A DNA stretch of 64,000 nucleotides from Coleofasciculus sp. FACHB-T130 (GTDB taxonomy: Bacteria; Cyanobacteriota; Cyanobacteriia; Cyanobacteriales; FACHB-T130). The stretch spans positions 124,001-188,000 of the forward strand of contig NZ_JACJOG010000050.1 of assembly GCF_014695375.1 (NCBI RefSeq), read 5' to 3'. Position 1 is the first letter of the stretch. Each line of letters starts with the position of its first letter. Below are positions 16,046 through 24,160 of the stretch, one piece after another. The position numbers and the translations under genes were made by a program. The notes below the pieces were generated by a model, which had not been told where the DNA came from, did no database searches, and was given only the letters and a program-made list of their open reading frames with translations.

Positions 16046-17896
16046 TCAAGATTTACGACGATTGCGATAAGCAGAAATTGCTACTTCTTTAGCTTTTTCT
16101 TGGGGACTTGCTCGGATGGGTTGTTGTCCTTCCTCAACAACCATACCTAATTTGCTGGCTTGGGCTTTGATATCGTTTATTAATCTTCCATAGCTCCACT
16201 GATGAACTTGAATTCGATAGCGCTTGAGGTATTTTTTTCTGTTTTCAATAAGCTCCGGAAATTTCTGCTCTGCTTGCGCTTGAATCTTACTCTCAAAAGA
16301 CTCACGTATATCGCCTAGCTTTGGTAACACAATACTACCTGCATCAGAGGTTTGAGCAAACGTGACAATAGCTTTGGCTATTAAACGATCTATGTGTTCG
16401 CCTAATTGAGAATCTCCGAATTGATTGGAGCTTCCATCTCTTTGAGCTTTGTGGCGTTGATGAGATTCCTTTTGTTTACGCTTGTGTCGTTTGTTTAACA
16501 GCTCGTAATTATCTCCGAGTAATTGTTTGAAACTACGATAAGTAATTACTTTGTCTTTTTTTCCATCAAAAACTGCTATTGTTGTAGGTTTATGTCGTTC
16601 TAATGCCACACCTATAAGAATATGAGGTTGACCTTGATAGGGGGGTTGGCTGGGACGGGGAAAGGGGTTGTTAAGTCGAGCTAGGGTTGATTGTTCGTGG
16701 CGGATAAAAGCTTGCTGGTTGTCATTGAGTTCGCCTTTTTCCTCCATTTTGGTAAGGGTTTTGGCAATACCTTCCGCTTTTTCTTTGCAAACTTGCTCTG
16801 TGCCTTCAGCCGTCCAGAAACGGGTGTCTACGGTGCAGTAGAGGATGAGTTGATGAATTTTCCAAGGATCGTCTTTATTTGTATTTGTGCCTCCTTGCCA
16901 AGCAATCCTTCCTGAGCGCAGAGTAAAAAGACTACTAGAGTATTCATTCTTACTGCCTTTTCTGATTTTTTGATCTTCGTAAAAGCGTTCAAACCATTTA
17001 AGCTGGCGTTGGTCACAGTAGATTTGAAACGTATGTTTGCCTAAGCCATTAAATTTAACACTAAGGCGACCTTTATCGTTTTTTCTCCAAGTCAAATCTT
17101 CGCTAGTTTCATAACCGACTGGAAAGGGTATTAGCTTTGGTTCAGTTAGCAGTTTATTTTGCCAGGATTTAGCTTCTGACTCATCTGTGGGAGCAGTGGT
17201 AGATGCGATCGCTAATGTCTCTAGCCAGCTTTCCCCTGTTAAATCTCGACCTTTGGGTAGGCGACTTTCTAATTGCCGTTTTATTCGTTCAATCTGAATT
17301 TCAGTTTTGCGACGGCGTTTAGCAAATTCTTCTAAGTTTTCTTCAGATTTTTCAGGAACTTCATTACTATTTTTGAATAAGTAGCAGACGACGCAGCGAG
17401 TAAGGAGGTCGTCTGCGTCGTTGTATACTTTCCAAAGTTTGGTATAAATACTACCCTCTTCAGAGGATAGGGAGTTGAGGAGTTCGGCAGCATTGGTGAG
17501 AATTACCTCAACAGAAGTGTTACTTTCTGCGGTTAATTCTTCATCGCTTTTGAGCATTCCTAACCAACTAATTTTCCTACTCAGTTTTTGTGCTAGGCGT
17601 TGCTGAAGTTTAAACCAGGATTTATAGATGTATTCAACGACGGCAATTGCACTTGTATAGAACCGTGCAGGTTGATTAGTGAATCGAGGGTCAGCTTTGA
17701 GGGGTTGGCACAATTGTTTGACTATTCCAGCCGGAAGACTGCCCTTTTTTCGCCAAGTTTCAAACTTAGGATGTTGAGCCATTTGCGCCAGTAATTCGTT
17801 AATTAAGGGCGTGTTCAGGTCTGCCATCAATTTCCAGAGATGATGGCGAGTTGATTCGCTTGCAACCAAACGGCACTGAACGGTTATATGGCTCAT
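16046..17896 (-). CDS. cas12k: Cas12k, nuclease-inactive type V-K effector
   Basis: 616 residues, slightly shorter than the well-known V-K effectors (about 637). It starts MSHITVQCRLVASES and shares the family blocks LWKLMADLNTPLINELL, EFAKRRRKTEIQIERI, SRLPKGRDLT and GQHIDRL-like GEHIDRLIAKAI. The RuvC-I region reads GVALE (429-433) where active Cas12 enzymes have a catalytic aspartate. The RuvC-II region reads VLPKLG (523-528), without a catalytic glutamate. Cas12k therefore binds guide and target but does not cut, and recruits TniQ/TnsC. It is encoded divergently from cvkR with a 68-bp promoter region, followed on its own strand by the tracrRNA and array. Confidence 0.97.
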   Translation of the reverse strand: MSHITVQCRLVASESTRHHLWKLMADLNTPLINELLAQMAQHPKFETWRKKGSLPAGIVKQLCQPLKADPRFTNQPARFYTSAIAVVEYIYKSWFKLQQRLAQKLSRKISWLGMLKSDEELTAESNTSVEVILTNAAELLNSLSSEEGSIYTKLWKVYNDADDLLTRCVVCYLFKNSNEVPEKSEENLEEFAKRRRKTEIQIERIKRQLESRLPKGRDLTGESWLETLAIASTTAPTDESEAKSWQNKLLTEPKLIPFPVGYETSEDLTWRKNDKGRLSVKFNGLGKHTFQIYCDQRQLKWFERFYEDQKIRKGSKNEYSSSLFTLRSGRIAWQGGTNTNKDDPWKIHQLILYCTVDTRFWTAEGTEQVCKEKAEGIAKTLTKMEEKGELNDNQQAFIRHEQSTLARLNNPFPRPSQPPYQGQPHILIGVALERHKPTTIAVFDGKKDKVITYRSFKQLLGDNYELLNKRHKRKQKESHQRHKAQRDGSSNQFGDSQLGEHIDRLIAKAIVTFAQTSDAGSIVLPKLGDIRESFESKIQAQAEQKFPELIENRKKYLKRYRIQVHQWSYGRLINDIKAQASKLGMVVEEGQQPIRASPQEKAKEVAISAYRNRRKS

Positions 17897-17901
17897 ACTC
17901 T

Positions 17902-17940
17902 TTGAACATTAGTGTTCAATAGGCACACAAATGTATTATA
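17902..17940 (-). promoter_or_regulatory. cas12k promoter with palindromic CvkR-type operator
   Basis: A perfect -10 box TATAAT on the minus strand (17940-17935) would start transcription near 17928 toward cas12k. The palindrome TTGAACA, 4 bases, TGTTCAA (17902-17919) sits just downstream of that start, where a bound dimer would block transcription. In the opposite direction the overlapping TATTAT (17934-17939) could serve cvkR, leaving a short leader of about 19 bases. In described V-K systems CvkR represses cas12k from such an intergenic operator; the exact operator here is my inference. Confidence 0.65.
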
Positions 17941-17964
17941 ACTGACCTCGGTAAAATCAGAGGT

Positions 17965-18393
17965 ATGTCAGAAAGATTTTTTAGCAGTAAGGAAGCGGCT
18001 GAGATTACAGGCTGTAGTTTGCGCCAGTTGCAGTATTGGAGGGAAAGGGGAGTTGTTGTACCTCCGATTAGTGCCACTGGAACAGGACGGAGTATTTACT
18101 ACTCTCGTTCTGAGTTGGCTGAGTTGGCAGTGATGGAATACTGGTTATCGGTAGGATTAAGTTTTGAGGTGGCAGCTAGGGCATTGCAGGCTTTGAAACA
18201 TAAAGCACCGGATTTTTCCGCTCCAGGGGTGCCGAAGCGGTTTATGTTGGTCTGGAATAGAAAGGAGAAGGATTTTCGGTTGGAGGAGTTTGAAAGGGAA
18301 GAGGCGATTTCATCTATAGATAATGGTCAACCTGTAATTCCGGTATGGTTGGACGAGATTCATCAGCAATTGGCGGTTAGGTTGAAGAGTTGA
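17965..18393 (+). CDS. cvkR: CvkR-type MerR-family repressor of the V-K CAST
   Basis: 142 residues. The N-terminal MerR winged helix-turn-helix is clear (FFSSKEAAEITGCSLRQLQYWRERGVVVPP, then GRSIYYSRSELAEL). No C-terminal metal-binding cysteines are seen; the tail is short and carries an FSAPGVPKRFMLVWN segment. Position and divergent orientation next to cas12k match the CvkR regulators shown to repress cas12k and tracrRNA in cyanobacterial V-K CASTs. A purine-rich AGAGG directly before the ATG is too close for a normal ribosome-binding site, so translation may be nearly leaderless. Confidence 0.88.
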   Translation: MSERFFSSKEAAEITGCSLRQLQYWRERGVVVPPISATGTGRSIYYSRSELAELAVMEYWLSVGLSFEVAARALQALKHKAPDFSAPGVPKRFMLVWNRKEKDFRLEEFEREEAISSIDNGQPVIPVWLDEIHQQLAVRLKS

Positions 18394-18461
18394 GCGCGAT
18401 CGCGTTTATTGCGATAAAGCATCGCGTCACATAACATTTTGAGGAAAAGCAAATATTATCT

Positions 18462-20024
18462 ATGGGCAAACTGACATTGCCACAACTTGAGCGTCACCTT
18501 TTTGCCGCTGCGGATATCCTGCGGGGGAAGATGGATGCTTCGGATTTCAAGGAGTACATCTTTGGGATGCTGTTCCTCAAACGCGCTTCGGATGTGTTCG
18601 AGCAGCGCTACGAGCAGATTGTGCAGGATAATCTGAAACGGGGACGCACACCGGAAGAGGCGAAGCAGAGGGCAGAAAACCCCATCAGTTACCGAGAGGC
18701 GTTTTTTGTACCAGAGAAGGCGCGGTGGGGGTATATTCGCGATGAGCTGCATCAAAATGTCGCGGATGGGCTGAATAAGGCTTTGGGCGCACTTGGAGAT
18801 AGTAACCAAGCTCTGGCGGGTGTATTGACTCACATTGATTTCAATCGTCAGGCGGGGAGAAGTCGCATTCCTGATGTGAAGCTGCGGGAACTGATTAAGC
18901 ACTTCAGCAGGTATCGGCTGCAAAATGAGGATTTTGTCTTTCCTGACTTGTTGGGGGCAGCTTATGAGTACTTGATTGCGGAATTTGCCGATTCTGCGGG
19001 GAAGAAGGGAGGCGAGTTTTATACGCCGCGTGAGGTGGTGCAGTTGATGGTGCGGCTGTTGAAACCCCAGGAGGGGATGTCGGTTTATGACCCTTGCTGT
19101 GGTTCTGGGGGAATGCTGATTCAGTCGAAGCAGTATGTGGAAGAGTGCGGCAGGAATGCCAGAAATCTGGCGCTGTACGGTCAGGATAATAATGGCGGGG
19201 TGTGGGCAATTTGCAAGATTAATATGCTCTTGCATGGGATTCGGGATGCGGATATTCACAATGACGATACGCTGTTCAATCCCTTGCATACTGAAGGCGG
19301 GGAATTGATGCGCTTTGACCGGGTAATTAGTAATCCGCCTTTTTCCCAAAACTATACCCTTGAAGGTATGCAGTTTACTGGGCGGTTTACGCATGGGTGG
19401 TGTCCAGAAACGGGGAAGAAGGCAGATTTGATGTTTGCCCAGCATATGCTGTCTGTTCTCAAGAGAGATGGGATGATGGCGACGGTAATGCCGCATGGGG
19501 TGCTGTTTCGTGGCGGTGAGGAAAAGAAGATTCGGGAGAGTTTTATTGAAAATGACCATCTGGAAGCGGTGATTGGGTTGCCGCCGAATTTGTTTTATGG
19601 GACGGGGATTCCTGCCTGTATTTTGGTGATGCGATCTGCTGCAAGCAGCGGCGCTTCGCTATCGCACGGGGCGAAACCTGTGGAACGTCAGGGTAAGGTG
19701 TTGTTTATTAATGCCGATGCTGAGTATTATGCGGGTCGCGCTCAGAATTATCTGCGACCGGAGCATATTGAAAAGATAGCTTTTGTGTTTGAACGGTTTG
19801 AGTCTTTCGCTGGTTATTCGGCAGTGGTGAGTAAGGAGAAATTGGCAGAGAATGATTACAACTGCAATATCCGCCGCTATGCCGATAATGCGCCGCCACC
19901 GGAACCCCAGGATGTGAGGGCGCATTTGTTGGGAGGGATTCCTAAAGCTGAGGTGGAGGCAAAAAGTCCTTTGTTAGAGGCGCATGGGTTTGACCCGACT
20001 AGGATTTTAGTGGAGCGCAATTAA
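18462..20024 (+). CDS. hsdM: Type I methyltransferase HsdM, N-terminal methylase part (split gene)
   Basis: 520 residues. It contains the HsdM N-terminal helical domain ([21 protein letters not shown]), SAM motif [12 protein letters not shown] (from about 209) and the catalytic NPPF (291-294), ending in [12 protein letters not shown]. In full-length relatives this sequence continues into a YYDFADAI-like segment and a coiled-coil tail. Here a TAA follows, then two uma2 genes, and the missing tail restarts at 21195 as MDYLDFISAI in the same reading frame. HsdM activity therefore probably needs both fragments to associate. First gene of the restriction cargo of the CAST, 68 bases after cvkR. Confidence 0.92.
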   Translation: MGKLTLPQLERHLFAAADILRGKMDASDFKEYIFGMLFLKRASDVFEQRYEQIVQDNLKRGRTPEEAKQRAENPISYREAFFVPEKARWGYIRDELHQNVADGLNKALGALGDSNQALAGVLTHIDFNRQAGRSRIPDVKLRELIKHFSRYRLQNEDFVFPDLLGAAYEYLIAEFADSAGKKGGEFYTPREVVQLMVRLLKPQEGMSVYDPCCGSGGMLIQSKQYVEECGRNARNLALYGQDNNGGVWAICKINMLLHGIRDADIHNDDTLFNPLHTEGGELMRFDRVISNPPFSQNYTLEGMQFTGRFTHGWCPETGKKADLMFAQHMLSVLKRDGMMATVMPHGVLFRGGEEKKIRESFIENDHLEAVIGLPPNLFYGTGIPACILVMRSAASSGASLSHGAKPVERQGKVLFINADAEYYAGRAQNYLRPEHIEKIAFVFERFESFAGYSAVVSKEKLAENDYNCNIRRYADNAPPPEPQDVRAHLLGGIPKAEVEAKSPLLEAHGFDPTRILVERN

Positions 20025-20025
20025 G

Positions 20026-20604
20026 ATGAACAGTTTAACCCTCAACATACCTTCTGTTCTCAAACTTACCGATGAGCAGTTTGAACAATTGGCTGCTGCG
20101 AATCGCGATTTGCGCTTGGAATTGACGGCTAAAGGGGAGTTAATTATTATGCCGCCTACAGGAGGAGAAACAGGCGATCGCAATTTTGAGTTAGACGGAC
20201 AGCTTTGGTATTGGAACCGTCAAACTCGTTTGGGGAAAGCCTTTGATTCTTCTACGGGCTTTCGATTGCCCAAGGGGGGGACTCGTTCTCCAGATGTAGC
20301 GTGGGTATCAATGGATCGATGGGAAGCGTTAACGCCTGCCCAACGCAAGAAATTCCTGCCTTTGTGTCCCGATTTTGCCGTAGAACTGGTTTCGGAAACC
20401 GATGATGTGGAAGAAACGCGGTCAAAAATGCAGGAGTACGTTAATAATGGGCTGCGGTTGGGGTGGCTGATTAATCCCAGAACTCGGCAGGTAGAAATTT
20501 ATCGCCCGAATCAAGCGGTTGAAGTTTTACAGTCTCCTACGACGTTATCAGGTGAGGATGTTTTACCTGGATTTGTATTAGATTTGCAACCTATTTTTGG
20601 ATAG
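20026..20604 (+). CDS. Uma2 family putative endonuclease (first of a pair inserted in hsdM)
   Basis: 192 residues. It has the Uma2 pattern LTDEQFEQLAAANRDLRLELTAKGELIIMPPTGGETG, then SPDVAWV, DFAVELVSETDD and MQEYVNNGLRLGWLINPRTRQVEIYR. Uma2 proteins have a PD-(D/E)XK-like fold and are greatly expanded in cyanobacteria; their biological role is unproven. The start is one base after the hsdM stop. The gene directly downstream is a close paralogue, pointing to local duplication after insertion into hsdM. Confidence 0.9.
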   Translation: MNSLTLNIPSVLKLTDEQFEQLAAANRDLRLELTAKGELIIMPPTGGETGDRNFELDGQLWYWNRQTRLGKAFDSSTGFRLPKGGTRSPDVAWVSMDRWEALTPAQRKKFLPLCPDFAVELVSETDDVEETRSKMQEYVNNGLRLGWLINPRTRQVEIYRPNQAVEVLQSPTTLSGEDVLPGFVLDLQPIFG

Positions 20605-20615
20605 GCGGAATTCAT

Positions 20616-21194
20616 ATGAGTGCTTTAACTCTACAATTACCCCCAGTCCTCAAACTGACTGATGAGCAGTTTGAACAATTAGCTGCGGCTAACCAAGACT
20701 TGCAGCTAGAACTCACGACTAAGGGAGAATTAATTATTATGCCGCCCACGGGGGGAGAAACGGGAAACCGGAATTTTGAGGTTTACATTGACTTGGGTAT
20801 TTGGAATCGTCAAACCCGTCTGGGAAAAGCCTTTGATTCTTCTACAGGGTTTCGGTTGCCTAAGGGTGGTACTCGTTCTCCTGATGCGTCTTGGGTGAGG
20901 ATGGAACGATGGAATGCTCTTAGTGAGGAGCAACGCAAGAAATTCCTACCTTTGTGTCCCGATTTTGCTGTAGAACTGGTTTCGGAAACGGATGATGTGG
21001 AAGAAACCCGGTTAAAAATGCAGGAGTATGTCGATAATGGGCTACGGTTGGGTTGGTTGATTAATCCCAGAACTCGGCAAGTAGAAATTTATCGCCCTAA
21101 TCGAGAAGTTGAGGTTTTACAATCTCCTTCGACTTTATCAGGTGAAGAGGTTTTACCTGGATTTGTATTAGATTTACAGCCTATTTTTGAATAG
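20616..21194 (+). CDS. Uma2 family putative endonuclease (second of the pair)
   Basis: 192 residues, the same length as the preceding Uma2 protein and very similar along its whole length, including identical FLPLCPDFAVELVSETDDVEETR and GLRLGWLINPRTRQVEIYR segments. Differences cluster in the middle (VYIDLGIWNRQ against LDGQLWYWNRQ) and in the SPDASWV strand, where the first copy has SPDVAWV. It ends exactly where the second hsdM fragment begins (stop at 21194, ATG at 21195). Confidence 0.9.
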   Translation: MSALTLQLPPVLKLTDEQFEQLAAANQDLQLELTTKGELIIMPPTGGETGNRNFEVYIDLGIWNRQTRLGKAFDSSTGFRLPKGGTRSPDASWVRMERWNALSEEQRKKFLPLCPDFAVELVSETDDVEETRLKMQEYVDNGLRLGWLINPRTRQVEIYRPNREVEVLQSPSTLSGEEVLPGFVLDLQPIFE

Positions 21195-22268
21195 ATGGAT
21201 TATTTGGATTTTATCTCTGCAATTAGCGAGAGAGGGCAGATAAAAACCTTTGTCGAATCTGACACCGGAGTTCAAGCGACTGAAGCGAAGCTCTACGGCG
21301 TCTTTTCGGCTTGGTGGCAGTTGCACGCGCCAGGGTTGGGGGAGTTGCCGAAGACGAAGAAGGTGATGGAACTGAGGGCGGAGTTTTTGAGTTCGTTTGT
21401 CGATAGCCTCCAACCTGTGGGTTTACTTGACCGCTTTAAGGTTGCGGGTGTGGTGGCGAGTTGGTGGGATGAGGTGAAGTATGAACTCAGAACGCTATCG
21501 GAATCGGATTTTGGCGGGTTGGTGGATAGTTGGGTGGATACGATTCGGGATGCTCTAGAGCAGGATGATGAGACGCAGAAGAATCAGACGAAATTCGACC
21601 CGCTCAATCATAAGCTGGTGGTGCGGTTGTTGCCGGACTATCTGGAGGAAATTGCTGAGGCTGAGGCGAGAATTGCTGAGTTAGAGCAGCAAAAGGAAGC
21701 GTTTGAACGGGGGGAAGAGGCGGAGGCGGAAGAAGGAGAAGCAACAGAGGAGGAGTCGGAGGCGGTTAATTTTGCTAAGGAGTTGGAGACAAGGCTCAAG
21801 ACTCTGAAAGCTTCGATTAAGGAGCCGAAGAAGGAAATTAAGGATTTAAGGAAGAATTCGCCGTTGTTGAATGCGGCTAAAATCGCAGAACTTGAGGCGA
21901 TGGTTGAGCCGATGGAAGCGGAAATTGCCGAGATTGAGAAACAACTGGAACCCTATAAGGAAATTAAAAAGCAACTGGCTCAAGCGAAGGGGATACTGAG
22001 GACGCTCAAGAATGAATTGGTGAAGCGTTTGGAGGCTAAACGTGCGGCGTTGACGGATGAGGAGTGTCAGGGGTTGGTGTTGGCGATTTTCAAGGATGGC
22101 TTAACGGCTGAACTGGAGCGATATGTCTCGGCTCACCGTCAGCAGGTTATTGTGGCGGTTGAGAATTGGTGGGATAAGTATCGGGTGACGTTGCAGGATA
22201 TTGAAGCTCAACGGGATGCGGCGCGTCAGCAGTTAAGTGAATTTCTGAGTGGGTTGGGTTATGCGTGA
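21195..22268 (+). CDS. hsdM: C-terminal coiled-coil part of the split HsdM
   Basis: 357 residues. It matches the C-terminal extension of long HsdM proteins: ERGQIKTFVESDTGVQATE, LLDRFKVAGVVASWWDEVKYELRTL, LPDYLEEIAEAEARIAELE, a long charged coiled coil (about 150-280) and YVSAHRQQVIVAVENWWDKYRVTLQDIEAQRDAA. It has no methylase motifs and makes sense only as the tail of the protein ending at 20024. Its frame matches that of the N-terminal part exactly, 1170 bases apart. It overlaps the hsdS start by 8 bases, so it is translationally coupled to the specificity subunit. Confidence 0.85.
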   Translation: MDYLDFISAISERGQIKTFVESDTGVQATEAKLYGVFSAWWQLHAPGLGELPKTKKVMELRAEFLSSFVDSLQPVGLLDRFKVAGVVASWWDEVKYELRTLSESDFGGLVDSWVDTIRDALEQDDETQKNQTKFDPLNHKLVVRLLPDYLEEIAEAEARIAELEQQKEAFERGEEAEAEEGEATEEESEAVNFAKELETRLKTLKASIKEPKKEIKDLRKNSPLLNAAKIAELEAMVEPMEAEIAEIEKQLEPYKEIKKQLAQAKGILRTLKNELVKRLEAKRAALTDEECQGLVLAIFKDGLTAELERYVSAHRQQVIVAVENWWDKYRVTLQDIEAQRDAARQQLSEFLSGLGYA

Positions 22269-23589
22269 AACTCTGGTTAAGACTGAGGAGTTTAAGGATT
22301 CGCCTGTTGGGAGAATTCCGAAGGATTGGGAGGTTTCTTCGCTAGCATCTCTCACTCAATACATAACTTACGGATTTACCAACCCAATGCCGACCACCAA
22401 AGATGGTCCGTGGATGATAACAGCTTTCGACATAGCTGATGGAAAGATTTGCTATGGACAAGCTCGACACACATCAGAAAAAGCCTATAAAAATGACCTG
22501 ACTCAGAAAAGTAAGCCAAATTTAGGCGACATTTTAATAACAAAGGATGGAACGCTAGGCAGAATTGCTGTTGTTGATCGGACTAGCATATGCATAAATC
22601 AATCTGTTGCCTGCTTGCGTCCACTCCTGGACACAGATGTTAGATTCCTCGTTCATTACCTACGCTCTGATATAGGACAAGAGCGTATGCTGGCTGATGC
22701 CGGAGGGTCAACGATTAAGCATATCTACATCACGAAACTGGCACAGATGGAAGTGCCTGTTCCGCCGAGGGAAGAAAGAACTAGAATTTCTGACATCCTC
22801 GATACGATAGATGAAGCGATCGCACGTACCTCCTCCCTCATCGCCAAGCTCAAGCAGATGAAGGCTGGACTGCTGCACGACTTGCTCACACGGGGGTTAG
22901 ATGAGAATGGGGAATTGAGGGATGCGATCGCGCACCCCAAACAGTTCAAAGACTCCCCACTGGGGCGAATTCCAAAAAATTGGGAAGTTTGCCAACTTCG
23001 TGATTTTTACACCGTTCCTGCACGAAATGGGCTTTACAAACCTGCTAAGTTTTACGGTCGCGGCGTTTTAATGATTCATATGCCTCAGATGTTCAGAGGC
23101 TTCACAATTGATGTATCTGATGCTGCTCGCGTAGATGTTAATCCTAGTGAATTAGAGCGTTTTAGTTTAGCAGTAGAGGATTTAGTTTTTGCTCGTCGGT
23201 CTTTAAATTTAGAGGGAGCCGGACGCTGTTCATTAGTACCTGCGCTTTCTGAACCAACTACCTTTGAATCATCAATCATTCGTGTCAGGCTATTGACAGA
23301 TAAATTACGCCCTATTTTTGCAAATTACTTTCTCAACAGTGAAACAGGTTTTAGACTTCGATTGCCTTTAATTAGGCAAGTTGCTGTATCGGGAGTTTCT
23401 AGTGAAGATATCGCTAGTATTCCTGTACCCTGTCCTCCGCCTGAAGAACAAGATGCAATTATAAAAATCATTGATACCCACGACACCCGCATCCGCACAG
23501 AAGAAGCCTATCACGATAAGCTCAAACTCCAGAAACAAGGACTGATGCACGACTTATTAACCGGAAAAGTACGTGTCAAAAATGCTTGA
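22261..23589 (+). CDS. hsdS: Type I specificity subunit HsdS
   Basis: 442 residues from the ATG at 22261 (an upstream GTG at 22249 is possible but less likely). There are two target-recognition domains, each introduced by the same phrase (DSPVGRIPKDWEVSSL and DSPLGRIPKNWEVCQL). Each is followed by a conserved helical segment (PREERTRISDILDTIDEAI...KLKQMKAGLLHDLL; PPEEQDAIIKIIDTHD...KLKLQKQGLMHDLLTG). The two recognition domains differ and so set a bipartite target sequence. A decayed copy of the 3' end recurs after the macro gene. Confidence 0.93.
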   Translation: MRETLVKTEEFKDSPVGRIPKDWEVSSLASLTQYITYGFTNPMPTTKDGPWMITAFDIADGKICYGQARHTSEKAYKNDLTQKSKPNLGDILITKDGTLGRIAVVDRTSICINQSVACLRPLLDTDVRFLVHYLRSDIGQERMLADAGGSTIKHIYITKLAQMEVPVPPREERTRISDILDTIDEAIARTSSLIAKLKQMKAGLLHDLLTRGLDENGELRDAIAHPKQFKDSPLGRIPKNWEVCQLRDFYTVPARNGLYKPAKFYGRGVLMIHMPQMFRGFTIDVSDAARVDVNPSELERFSLAVEDLVFARRSLNLEGAGRCSLVPALSEPTTFESSIIRVRLLTDKLRPIFANYFLNSETGFRLRLPLIRQVAVSGVSSEDIASIPVPCPPPEEQDAIIKIIDTHDTRIRTEEAYHDKLKLQKQGLMHDLLTGKVRVKNA

Positions 23590-23995
23590 ATTTAAGCAAG
23601 GCAACTTATTGGAAGAAGATGCTGAAGCCCTAGTAAATGCCGTCAATTGCATCGGTGTTATGGGTAAGGGTATTGCCTTGCAGTTTAAACAGGCATTTCC
23701 TGAAAACTTCCAGCAATATAAAAAGGCTTGCGATACCAAGGAAGTGCAGCCTGGGCGAATGTTTACCGTTCCTACTGGGAAGTTATTCAATCCCAAATAC
23801 ATTATCAACTTTCCCACCAAACGCCACTGGAGAGACAAGTCAAAAGTCGAAGATGTTCAAACTGGACTGAAGGCACTTGTGGCAGAAGTTCAGCAATTAG
23901 ATATTACTTCTATTGCTATCCCTGCTTTAGGGTGCGGTAACGGTGGGTTAGATTGGTTAGAAGTTAAGCCCCTGATTGGAATCAGCGTTTGTTGA
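23582..23995 (+). CDS. Macro-domain protein, C-terminus probably frameshifted
   Basis: 137 residues as read. It has the macro-domain core: GNLLEEDAEALVNAVNCIGVMGKGIALQFK, then YIINFPTKRHW and IAIPALGCGNGGLDW. This resembles DarG-type domains that bind or remove ADP-ribose, including ADP-ribosyl-DNA antitoxins. The reading ends early (LIGISVC). In the next frame the sequence continues sensibly as ESAFVEHPEVKVVVFEPS, so one base is probably gained or lost near 23975-23982. The start overlaps the hsdS stop. No toxin partner such as DarT is visible. Confidence 0.75.
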   Translation: MLEFKQGNLLEEDAEALVNAVNCIGVMGKGIALQFKQAFPENFQQYKKACDTKEVQPGRMFTVPTGKLFNPKYIINFPTKRHWRDKSKVEDVQTGLKALVAEVQQLDITSIAIPALGCGNGGLDWLEVKPLIGISVC

Positions 23996-24043
23996 ACACC
24001 CAGAGGTAAAGGTAGTTGTTTTCGAGCCTTCTCTCTGGCATCT

Positions 24044-24154
24044 ACACAGAAAAAGCTTACCTCAACAGGCTCAAGCTCCAGAAAAAAGAACAAAGGACTA
24101 ATGCTGCATGATTTATTGACTAAAACAGGACGAGTTAACTCTGTAAATAATTAA
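24044..24154 (+). pseudogene. Remnant of a second hsdS 3' end
   Basis: The stretch reads, with frame changes, TEKAY...LKLQKK then KGLMLHDLLTKTGRVNSVNN. It parallels the true hsdS end TEEAYHDKLKLQKQGLMHDLLTGKVRVKNA. It lies right after the disrupted macro gene. The simplest reading is that the macro gene was inserted at, or captured between, duplicated hsdS 3' ends. Confidence 0.7.
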
Positions 24155-24160
24155 ATTGAT

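Noticed and set aside
18456-19559. Long open frame on the minus strand (367 codons)
   Set aside because: Lies fully antisense to hsdM, whose motifs are unmistakable; product is His/Pro/Ile-rich as expected of a shadow frame.
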